5,377 nt of DNA from Chloroflexota bacterium. GTDB lineage: Bacteria > Chloroflexota > Anaerolineae > Anaerolineales > JACQED01. The stretch spans positions 1 through 5,377 of the forward strand of contig JACQED010000149.1 of assembly GCA_016200785.1 (NCBI GenBank). Reading direction: 5' to 3'. Below the pieces are notes generated by a model. That model was given only the letters and a program-made list of their open reading frames with translations, had not been told where the DNA came from and searched no databases. The first letter of the stretch is position 1, and each line of letters begins with the position of its first letter. This document shows, piece by piece, positions 1 to 5,062 of this stretch. The position numbers and the translations under genes were made by a program.

Positions 1-517
1 AGGCAGGGCCGCGCTCCGGGCCGTCGAGATGCATCGCTTCGTGGGAATCCGGCCGGGGCGGAACGAGGCGGCGAAAGATACCGCGGCCCGGGAGGTGATA
101 CAGAACGTCCCACCAAAAACGAAAATAGGCGGTGCGCAGTTCGGGGCAGGACAGCAAAGTCTCGTCGAGGCCGTCAATTTCATCAGGCCGGGTGCGCTCG
201 TAGCCGCCGTGCCGCTCGACCCACAACGCGACGTAGTTCGAATGAGAGTAGAAGTCTTGAGCGGTGTGCGTCAGCGCGCCGAACGCCCGCCACTGCTGCG
301 CCGGGTCGGAGGACGCGGCGACTCGATCTCGCAGAGTCGCGATACGGGCGCGGGCGGCGTCAAAGGCGCAGTTGTCGAAATGAATTTCGGGGTGGCCGAG
401 CAGATTTTGGAGACTGTCCTGCGCCAGGTTGGCCGCGATGACCGCAGCCATCGCGCGGGGAGAAAAATGCGCGCCAAGGGCGCGCATGGTGACTTCACGG
501 TGAAAGTTGGCCCGCAC
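1..517 (-). CDS. HET-C-like protein, 3'-truncated by window edge
   Basis: This partial gene encodes 172 residues with no stop before the left edge. The reading FHREVT, then IAANLAQDS (28-36), HFDN (46-49), THTAQDFYSHSNYV (83-96) and HEAMHLDGPERG (159-170) matches, as I know it, bacterial proteins related to fungal heterokaryon-incompatibility protein HET-C. The spaced His and Asp residues (H46, D48, H84, D88, H92, H159, H163) suggest a metal-binding helical fold like zinc-dependent phospholipase C; this is inference. No signal peptide is seen at the N-terminus. I chose GTG at 515-517 because it keeps the conserved FHREVT segment. The ATG at 485-487 would cut it off, and no ATG lies further upstream in frame. 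The ribosome site is weak, but the start lies 11 bases after the regulator stop, so translational coupling is likely. Bacterial function is unknown. Family call fairly sure, start less so. Confidence 0.8.
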   Translation of the reverse strand, partial: MRANFHREVTMRALGAHFSPRAMAAVIAANLAQDSLQNLLGHPEIHFDNCAFDAARARIATLRDRVAASSDPAQQWRAFGALTHTAQDFYSHSNYVALWVERHGGYERTRPDEIDGLDETLLSCPELRTAYFRFWWDVLYHLPGRGIFRRLVPPRPDSHEAMHLDGPERGPA

Positions 518-528
518 GATCCGACCGT

Positions 529-1191
529 CTAAGGCACGTCGAGCCGGTAGCCCTGGCCGCGTATTGTCCTAATATAGCGCGGCTTGGCGGGGTTGGGCTC
601 GATCACACCGCGCAGCCAGCTGATATGAACGTCGAGCGTGCGCGTGTCGCCGGTGTAGTCTGTGTCCCACACCTGCTTGATCAACGTCTTGCGGCTGAGG
701 ATTTCGCCGGGGTGACGCATGAACACTTCGAGCAGACGAATCTGCTTGGGCGTGACCCGCTCTTCGCGCCCGCCGCACGCAATACGGCGCTGAGCGAGAT
801 TCAATTTGATCGGGCCGACCTGCAAGTAGTTGCTGTCGTCGGCCGGCAGAAGCCGCACGACGCCGTTGAGCAACTTGCGCGGAGTGAACGGCTTGACCAA
901 TGTTAACGACTGGCCGGCGTTCTCGTCGGGCTTGTTCTTCTTGTCGGCCACCACGAGGATCGGCGTGCCGTTCAGTTCGGCGCGAAGCGCGCGGAGCATG
1001 CGCATACCGCTGGTCTTGAGCGATGACACGTCGAGAATAATGACGTCAGTAGAATGGGATTGAATTTTCTTCAGCGCGGCTTGAACATTGTGTTCGACGG
1101 TGACCGCATAGCCTTTGCGTTGCAGCGCCTCGGCGAAGAGCGGCGTAGGGGGGCGTTCACTTTCAACTAAGATAACTTTCGCGTTTGCCAT
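529..1191 (-). CDS. Atypical OmpR/PhoB-family response regulator
   Basis: A 220-residue DNA-binding response regulator of usual OmpR-family length. Residues 5-115 form a receiver domain and about 122-220 a winged helix, with recognition helix around TRTLDVHISWLRGVIE (183-198) and wing RTIRGQGYRL (208-217). D54 (IILDVSS) is the phosphoacceptor and K100 (VKPF) the conserved lysine. The acidic pair is reduced to E10-S11, and the switch Thr/Ser is A82, so phosphorylation control may be weak or absent. No histidine kinase lies in the window. The start at 1189-1191 follows a good AGGTG site at 6 bases and puts the receiver strand at residue 5. A second in-frame ATG at 1234-1236 (15 extra residues) also has a ribosome site; the frame stays open to 1314, but that lies upstream of the promoter. 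It probably regulates its own operon with the HET-C-like gene; targets are unknown. Confidence 0.9.
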   Translation of the reverse strand: MANAKVILVESERPPTPLFAEALQRKGYAVTVEHNVQAALKKIQSHSTDVIILDVSSLKTSGMRMLRALRAELNGTPILVVADKKNKPDENAGQSLTLVKPFTPRKLLNGVVRLLPADDSNYLQVGPIKLNLAQRRIACGGREERVTPKQIRLLEVFMRHPGEILSRKTLIKQVWDTDYTGDTRTLDVHISWLRGVIEPNPAKPRYIRTIRGQGYRLDVP

Positions 1192-1195
1192 GACT

Positions 1196-1203
1196 CTCAC
1201 CTC
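1196..1203 (-). promoter_or_regulatory. Ribosome binding site deciding the regulator start
   Basis: On the minus strand this reads GAGGTGAG. The AGGTG core (1198-1202) ends 6 bases before ATG 1189-1191. It supports this ATG over the longer open frame. A competing GGAGAG (1241-1246) precedes the in-frame ATG at 1234-1236. Confidence 0.65.
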
Positions 1204-1209
1204 TGACAA

Positions 1210-1260
1210 ACTGTGGGCAGTCCGGAATCTGCTCATGTAACTCTCCGTCTGCCCAACAGT
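1210..1260 (-). promoter_or_regulatory. Stem-loop in the leader of the regulator mRNA
   Basis: The arms ACTGTTGGGCAG (1249-1260) and CTGCCCACAGT (1210-1220), read on the minus strand, are complementary over 11 pairs with one bulged base. After a small internal loop, four more pairs (1244-1247 with 1223-1226) extend the stem. The predicted transcript start (about 1261) is directly at the first arm, so the mRNA would begin with this hairpin. The inner stem covers the ribosome site of the upstream ATG (1234-1236), while the site for ATG 1189-1191 stays free. It could stabilise the mRNA, choose between the two starts, or be a DNA operator; pairing is seen, function is inferred. Confidence 0.55.
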
Positions 1261-1267
1261 GGCCGGG

Positions 1268-1296
1268 ATTATAACGAGGTCTGCGATTCTACGCAA
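1268..1296 (-). promoter_or_regulatory. Sigma70-type promoter of the regulator/HET-C-like operon
   Basis: On the minus strand, -35 TTGCGT (1291-1296) and a perfect -10 TATAAT (1268-1273) are separated by 17 bases. The predicted start is near 1261, giving a leader of about 70 bases before ATG 1191. No other promoter this good was found upstream of the operon. Confidence 0.7.
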
Positions 1297-1304
1297 GTGG
1301 CACT

Positions 1305-1342
1305 CCAGTTCCACTGGTTTCTTGTTATATTAACAAATTTGT
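1305..1342. promoter_or_regulatory. Dyad symmetries between divergent promoters (possible operators)
   Basis: Three short perfect dyads lie between the -35 boxes of the leftward (1291-1296) and rightward (1356-1361) promoters: CCAGT-TCC-ACTGG (1305-1317), TTGTTA-TAT-TAACAA (1322-1336) and ACAAATTTGT (1333-1342). The last two overlap and stand out as AT-rich in GC-rich surroundings. Such sites often bind dimeric regulators that control both sides, or act as an UP-like element for the rightward promoter. No regulator can be named. Confidence 0.4.
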
Positions 1343-1355
1343 CGCTGCCGAAGTT

Positions 1356-1383
1356 TTGACTTCTCTGCGCTCTCGCATACAAT
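1356..1383 (+). promoter_or_regulatory. Promoter of the kinase-peptidase-lipoprotein operon, probably leaderless
   Basis: The -35 TTGACT (1356-1361) and -10 TACAAT (1378-1383), 16 bases apart, are each one base from consensus. The expected start is about 1389-1392 and the ATG is at 1393. The leader would therefore be 0-4 bases, with no room for a ribosome binding site, and none is seen. Confidence 0.65.
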
Positions 1384-1392
1384 CATCTCGAA

Positions 1393-2403
1393 ATGAGCGA
1401 ACCGATCACTCACGCCATCATCGGCAACTTGCGGGAAGACTACTTCATCACGCCAGCGGGCGAAGCGCACGTGCGAGTGCTCGGCGGCAACGCCGTGCAC
1501 GCGGCCGCGGGCGCGCGATTGTGGACGGACGGCGTTGCCGTCGTGTCGCGCGTCGGGTCCAATTATCCCAAGCCCTGGCTCGATCAAATCAAAGCGCGCG
1601 GGCTGGACGTGAGCCATGTTAAAGTCCTCGCCGAGCCGCACGACACGCGCACCTTCTACGCCTACTTGAGCCACGAAGAGCGCCAGGATACGGATCCGAC
1701 GTCACACTTCGCCCGCATCGGCCAGCCCTTGCCGCGCGAACTCATCGACTACGAGGCCTCGACGATCGGGCAGGAGAGCCGTGACAAGTTTTCGCCTCTT
1801 GCCGTCCGCCCGTCGGACTTGAGCGAAGCGATCCTCGACGCGCGCGCCGTTCATCTCGCGCCGATGGATTTTATGACGCATCGCACTGTGCCCGAGACTC
1901 TCCGCCGTGCGGGCGTGCGCTACGTGACGCTCGATCCGTCCGTTCGATATATGCAACCGTCCTTCCACCACGATCTGCGCTACATCGTGTCGGGCCTCGA
2001 CGCATTTCTGCCAAGTGAAATGGAAGTGCGCGCATATTTTCGCGACGATCTGACCGACATGTGGGAGGCCGCCGCCACCTTCGGCGCGCTGGGCGCAAGA
2101 ATCGTCGTCGTCAAGCTTGGCCCGCGCGGTCAATACGTATATGAAACCGACTCGGGCCGCCAGTGGCACGTGCCGGCCTACGCCTGTGTGGTGCGCGACG
2201 TCACCGGCGCAGGCGATGCCTATTGCGGCGGCTTCCTCGTCGGGCTGTCCCAGACCGGCGATCCAGTCGAGTCCGCCCTGCGGGGCGCGATCTCGGCCTC
2301 TATCGTCATCGAAGGCCTCGGCGCGCTGTATGCTCTCGACTCCACGCCGGGCCTGGCCCAAGCGCGGTTGAAGTCACTGCGAGAGGCGGTCAGGCGGATA
2401 TGA
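1393..2403 (+). CDS. PfkB-family (ribokinase-like) carbohydrate kinase, Mak32-like
   Basis: A 336-residue cytosolic kinase that should transfer phosphate from ATP to a sugar, nucleoside or related alcohol; the substrate cannot be read. Seen: the N-terminal strand ITHAIIGNL, the GGNA substrate loop (31-34), and the anion-hole/catalytic motif DVTGAGDAYCGGF (269-281) with D275 as likely base. The usual N-x-x-E magnesium motif reads S208-E-M-E211 (LPSEMEV), with Asn replaced. The segment about 94-157 (DYEASTIG, then SPLAV before HLAPM) is longer than in ribokinase and recalls the fungal Mak32 subgroup. The ATG at 1393 is the first in-frame start downstream of a strong promoter and has no ribosome site. 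Its stop overlaps the next start (ATGA, 2400-2403), so it leads a three-gene operon. Family sure, subgroup moderate. Confidence 0.9.
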   Translation: MSEPITHAIIGNLREDYFITPAGEAHVRVLGGNAVHAAAGARLWTDGVAVVSRVGSNYPKPWLDQIKARGLDVSHVKVLAEPHDTRTFYAYLSHEERQDTDPTSHFARIGQPLPRELIDYEASTIGQESRDKFSPLAVRPSDLSEAILDARAVHLAPMDFMTHRTVPETLRRAGVRYVTLDPSVRYMQPSFHHDLRYIVSGLDAFLPSEMEVRAYFRDDLTDMWEAAATFGALGARIVVVKLGPRGQYVYETDSGRQWHVPAYACVVRDVTGAGDAYCGGFLVGLSQTGDPVESALRGAISASIVIEGLGALYALDSTPGLAQARLKSLREAVRRI

Positions 2404-3503
2404 ACGTCATTGATCGGATGTTGGATCAGGCCGTCGTCATTCAGCAGATCGCCGCGCCCACATTCGCCGAAGCGCGTCGCGCCGAATATATGCGCGATCA
2501 ATTTCAAGCCACCGGCCTCAAGGAGGTCGAGATAGACGTCGTCGGCAACGTCTATGCTTGCCGCCCCGGCGCCGGGGATCATGCTCCCGTCATCGTCAGC
2601 GCACATACCGATACGGTCTTCCCGGCGCAAACCGAACTCACCCTTCGCCGCGACGCCAACCCCTCGCGCCTCGTCGGGCCCGGCATCGGCGATAACTCGC
2701 TCGGCGTGGCCGCTCTGCTTGGGCTGGTATGGGCGCTCGACGCGGACAGGATTGAAACGCCGGGCGATCTCTGGCTTGTCGCCAACACGTGCGAAGAGGG
2801 TCTCGGCGACCTGCGCGGGATGCACGCCACGGTCGCGCGGTTTGGCCGCGCGCCGGCCGCCTACCTCGTCCTCGAAGGCATGGCGCTGGGCACGATCTAT
2901 CACAAAGCCATCGGCGTGCGACGCTATCGCATCAGCGCACGCACCGAGGGCGGGCATTCCTGGCTGCACTTCGGACGGCCATCGGCCATTCACGCGCTGG
3001 TGCGGCTTGGCGCGCGGTTGACCGAACTGATCGTGCCCGAGACTCCTAAGACGACGTACAACCTCGGCGTGATCGGCGGCGGCACGACCGTCAATACCAT
3101 CGCCTCCGAGGCCAATCTGCAGCTCGACCTCCGATCCGAAGACCCGGCTGTGCTGACCGCACTGGTGGCGCGCGTTGAAGCGATGACGCGCGAAGCGGCG
3201 CAACCGGGCGTCGAGATCGGTCTGGAGGTCATCGGCGACCGGCCCACGGGCGAGATCGCGCGCGATCATCCGCTCGTCCAACTTGCCGCCGAGGCGCTGA
3301 CGGCCTGCAGCGTCAAAGACATCTCGTATGACAACGGTTCGACCGACGCCAACGTGCCGCTGAGCCTCGGCCTGCCCTGCATCTGCGTCGGGCTTACGTG
3401 CGGCGGCAACGCGCATCGTCCGGACGAGTTCATCGAAACAGAGCCGGTGGAGGCCGGGTTGAAGCACGTGGTGAGGATCGTGAGGGGAGCGTACTCGTTG
3501 TGA
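2400..3503 (+). CDS. M20-family zinc metallopeptidase
   Basis: A 367-residue hydrolase of the M20 (ArgE/DapE/CPG2/PepT) clan, expected to cut peptide or N-acyl amide bonds with two zinc ions in the cytosol. All key residues are visible: H69 with catalytic D71 (SAHTDTVF), bridging D98 (GPGIGDNS), catalytic E132 with ligand E133 (NTCEEG), E159 (LVLEG) and H338 (GGNAHRPDE). The Glu at 159 is the CPG2/DapE-like choice rather than Asp. H185 (EGGHSW) fits the lid/dimerisation domain, about 172-285. No signal peptide is seen. The ATG at 2400 overlaps the kinase stop by four bases. The frame stays open upstream inside the kinase gene, but that part does not look like M20. The end overlaps the next GTG in the same way. 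The substrate is unknown; some aminopeptidase or carboxypeptidase/deacylase role is possible. Confidence 0.9.
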   Translation: MNVIDRMLDQAVVIQQIAAPTFAEARRAEYMRDQFQATGLKEVEIDVVGNVYACRPGAGDHAPVIVSAHTDTVFPAQTELTLRRDANPSRLVGPGIGDNSLGVAALLGLVWALDADRIETPGDLWLVANTCEEGLGDLRGMHATVARFGRAPAAYLVLEGMALGTIYHKAIGVRRYRISARTEGGHSWLHFGRPSAIHALVRLGARLTELIVPETPKTTYNLGVIGGGTTVNTIASEANLQLDLRSEDPAVLTALVARVEAMTREAAQPGVEIGLEVIGDRPTGEIARDHPLVQLAAEALTACSVKDISYDNGSTDANVPLSLGLPCICVGLTCGGNAHRPDEFIETEPVEAGLKHVVRIVRGAYSL

Positions 3504-4342
3504 AGAATGGCCTTATCGCCCTCACTCTCTCTTTCCTGTACCTCACCTCTTGCGCCGGCCTGAACAGCCCGACTCCGCTTCCTTCGCGCTCCGCTGCGCC
3601 GCTGCTCCCCACCGCCCCGGCTGCTGCGCTCGCCGGCCCGACCGATCAATCATCCGACACGGGCTGGCTTCCGCTCGGCGCGGGCCTGGAACGCCGCGAG
3701 ATCGACGTTCACCCGCCAGAGGCGTCGCTCACCGAAAGGCTTATTCTGTTTCGTCTCGATCCAGAGACCGTTGCTTTCCGAGTCCACTACACGCCGGGGC
3801 GCGTGCGGGTCATCTCATCGTGGGCACAGGCGTTGGCGACAAAGGCGCTGCCGCTGTTAATCGTCAACGCGGGATTCTTCACAGACGATAATCGAGTCGC
3901 CGCGTTCACCGTCGCGGATGGGCAAGCCGAGGGTCGCAGTTACGTGGATTTTGGAGGGATGTTCAGCGTGCAGGAGAGGAAGTCGCGACTTCGGTCGCTC
4001 ACGCTAGAGCCACTCCGGCCCGACGAGTCATTTGACCAGGCGGTGCAGGGATTTCCCGTGCTGGTGCGGCCGGGCCGTACGCCGTTCACCTCGCCCGACA
4101 ATCAGCATTCTCGCCGCACCGCCATCGCCCAGACTTCGACAGGCCAGATCGTTCTCGTCATCGCGCCCCACTACTCCCTGACCCTGGTCGAATTGGCCGC
4201 TAGGCTGATCGATCCGAAACTCGATCTGGCGATCGCCGTGAATCTGGACGGCGGCTCGTCAACGGGATACTGGGCCGGACGCGGGGACAACCTGGACTCC
4301 GATAAACCCATCCCGGCCGTGATCGCGGCTTATCCCAGGTAG
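3500..4342 (+). CDS. Lipoprotein of the phosphodiester glycosidase (NAGPA/DUF2233) family
   Basis: The product has 280 residues. Positions 1-18 are a lipoprotein signal (Lys2, hydrophobic LIALTLSFLYL, lipobox LTSC with C18). A Pro/Ala/Ser-rich linker runs to about residue 55. The rest is a family domain known from the human enzyme that removes GlcNAc from GlcNAc-1-phospho-mannose. Family motifs seen are NAGFF (123-127), RRTAIAQT (205-212) and NLDGGSSTGYW (248-258). It should sit on the outer face of the cell membrane; the bacterial substrate is unknown, perhaps an envelope glycan phosphodiester. I chose GTG at 3500 because it starts the signal peptide exactly and overlaps the peptidase stop (GTGA, 3500-3503). 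AGGGGAG at 3483-3489 is a slightly distant ribosome site. The frame is open back to 3398, but that part is arginine-rich and overlaps the peptidase gene. Confidence 0.87.
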   Translation: MKNGLIALTLSFLYLTSCAGLNSPTPLPSRSAAPLLPTAPAAALAGPTDQSSDTGWLPLGAGLERREIDVHPPEASLTERLILFRLDPETVAFRVHYTPGRVRVISSWAQALATKALPLLIVNAGFFTDDNRVAAFTVADGQAEGRSYVDFGGMFSVQERKSRLRSLTLEPLRPDESFDQAVQGFPVLVRPGRTPFTSPDNQHSRRTAIAQTSTGQIVLVIAPHYSLTLVELAARLIDPKLDLAIAVNLDGGSSTGYWAGRGDNLDSDKPIPAVIAAYPR

Positions 4343-4366
4343 AAACGTTCGGGCAGCACGTCTCTT
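4343..4366. other. 24-base convergent gap without a terminator
   Basis: Between the lipoprotein stop and the phosphoribosyltransferase stop only 24 bases remain. I see no GC stem with a T run on either strand. Transcripts from the two sides may overlap, or termination may be factor-dependent or lie inside the genes. Confidence 0.5.
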
Positions 4367-4873
4367 CTAATTCACCTGCGGCTGAGGCGACGCGGCCAGG
4401 ATGCCCTCAAGTCCGCGATCGATTTCCCACGGATAGACGATGAAAGCATCGGTGATTGCGGCGTAATACTGCGGTGCGGTCTTCGAGAAGAGCGTGCGGT
4501 ACGGGTTGTAGTGAAGCACGCACGGTTCGGGGTGGCCGCCGGCCGCCTCGACCCGGCTCCTAACGGCGGTGATGTGCCGGCCCGATCCCCAAACGTCGTC
4601 CACGACCAGAATCCGCCGACCCACGAGTTTATCCTGGCTGGGGAATTGAATGAACTCCGGCCACGCGAGCAGTTTGGCCTGTTGAACGTCGAGCGAGAAG
4701 TCCACTGCGGCTGTCAGGATGTGGCGGATGTCGAGGCGCTCGCTCAACAGTCCGCCGGGGATGATGCCGCCGCGGGTGATCATGATCATCGCGTCAAAAG
4801 TGCCCCGCAGTTGGGGCACGAGCGAGTCGATCAAGGCATCCACGTCATGCCAGGTGAGGATTTCTTTTCGCAT
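4367..4873 (-). CDS. Purine-type phosphoribosyltransferase (COG2236-like)
   Basis: A 168-residue type I phosphoribosyltransferase, which normally joins a purine base to PRPP in salvage; acts in the cytosol. Seen: TWHDVDALIDSL (7-18), ITRGGIIPGGLLSERLDIRH (32-51), the PRPP-loop region ILVVDDVWGSGRHI (88-101), HYNPYRT (121-127), and the C-terminal YYAAITDAFIVYPWE (136-150). The last part is typical of the COG2236 group and recalls Gpt. The PRPP loop is odd: where D-T/S-G-K-T is usual, it reads G-S-G-R-H (96-100), so the acid and the phosphate-binding Thr are replaced. The ATG at 4873 follows GGGAGG at 9 bases and a structured leader. It is a single gene with its own promoter, divergent from the zinc-ribbon gene. 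It may be an active salvage enzyme or a variant with another role; the base is not identifiable. Confidence 0.87.
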   Translation of the reverse strand: MRKEILTWHDVDALIDSLVPQLRGTFDAMIMITRGGIIPGGLLSERLDIRHILTAAVDFSLDVQQAKLLAWPEFIQFPSQDKLVGRRILVVDDVWGSGRHITAVRSRVEAAGGHPEPCVLHYNPYRTLFSKTAPQYYAAITDAFIVYPWEIDRGLEGILAASPQPQVN

Positions 4874-4888
4874 GGTTACTGCCCTCCC

Positions 4889-4915
4889 GAAAAGCCTCTC
4901 GGTGCAGGGGCTTTC
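4889..4915 (-). promoter_or_regulatory. Hairpin just before the phosphoribosyltransferase ribosome site
   Basis: On the minus strand AAAGCC (4909-4914 in plus coordinates) pairs with GGCTTT (4891-4896). After one mismatch there are two more pairs, and the loop is six bases (4900-4905). A short T run and then the GGGAGG ribosome site follow. It resembles a weak attenuator or translational control hairpin. The pairing is seen; a regulatory role is inferred. Confidence 0.35.
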
Positions 4916-4936
4916 AGTTCAACAGTTGAGGTCGTT

Positions 4937-4946
4937 AAGAATTCTT
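4937..4946. promoter_or_regulatory. Perfect palindrome near the phosphoribosyltransferase transcript start
   Basis: AAGAATTCTT is a perfect 10-base palindrome lying about 4-14 bases downstream of the predicted leftward start (near 4950). A repressor bound here would block transcription. The pattern could arise by chance. Confidence 0.25.
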
Positions 4947-4956
4947 GAGGGCCCGG

Positions 4957-4985
4957 AGTGTAGCACAAGTGCGGGCGAGAGGCAA
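4957..4985 (-). promoter_or_regulatory. Extended -10 promoter of the phosphoribosyltransferase gene
   Basis: On the minus strand, -35 TTGCCT (4980-4985) and -10 TACACT (4957-4962) are 17 bases apart, with TGC directly before the -10 (extended -10). The predicted start is about 4950, so the leader is about 77 bases. Confidence 0.6.
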
Positions 4986-5011
4986 TTCGCGCCGACTTGC
5001 TTTTGTGCTAC
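4960..5011. repeat. Inverted repeat GTAGCACAA / TTGTGCTAC in the divergent promoter region
   Basis: Perfect 9-base arms at 4960-4968 and 5003-5011 are separated by 34 bases. Read outward, each copy continues as TTGTGCTACnCT. The left copy overlaps the leftward -10 and the right copy contains the rightward -35. It may be a shared regulator site or just two copies of a promoter element. Confidence 0.5.
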
Positions 5012-5031
5012 GCTGGACATCGTGCTAGAAT
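5003..5031 (+). promoter_or_regulatory. Extended -10 promoter of the zinc-ribbon gene
   Basis: TTGTGC (5003-5008) and TAGAAT (5026-5031) are 17 bases apart, and TGC precedes the -10, giving the extended form TGCTAGAAT. The predicted start is about 5038, 25 bases before ATG 5063. A weaker alternative -10 is TACGCT (5009-5014). Confidence 0.55.
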
Positions 5032-5062
5032 CGCGCCGATCCTTATGAAGGGGGGAACTCCT

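Noticed and set aside
271..498. Minus-strand open frame of 75 codons
   Set aside because: It is a different frame of the same strand as the HET-C-like gene, and its Arg/Ser/Pro-rich product looks like an out-of-frame shadow.
29..532. Plus-strand open frame of 167 codons
   Set aside because: It is antisense to the HET-C-like gene, whose minus-strand frame shows clear family motifs; the plus product has no recognisable motif.
1192..1314. Longer regulator start at 1314
   Set aside because: This start lies upstream of the TATAAT promoter (1268-1273) that serves the gene, and the added residues do not resemble a receiver domain.
1702..2361. Minus-strand open frame of 219 codons
   Set aside because: It is antisense to the PfkB kinase and its composition (Arg, His, Gly-rich, no motif) fits a shadow frame.
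2220..3467. Long minus-strand open frame of 415 codons
   Set aside because: It lies opposite the M20 peptidase, which has all metal ligands in place; long antisense frames are usual in GC-rich genes.
4343..4366. Bidirectional terminator between convergent genes
   Set aside because: Only a 4-base ACGT match flanks the gap; no GC stem with T run is present.
4511..4948. Plus-strand open frame of 145 codons
   Set aside because: It is antisense to the phosphoribosyltransferase and its promoter region, with no motif and no ribosome site.
4874..4950. Purine riboswitch before the phosphoribosyltransferase gene
   Set aside because: The leader is short and I cannot find the three-way-junction core of the purine class; only a simple hairpin is visible.
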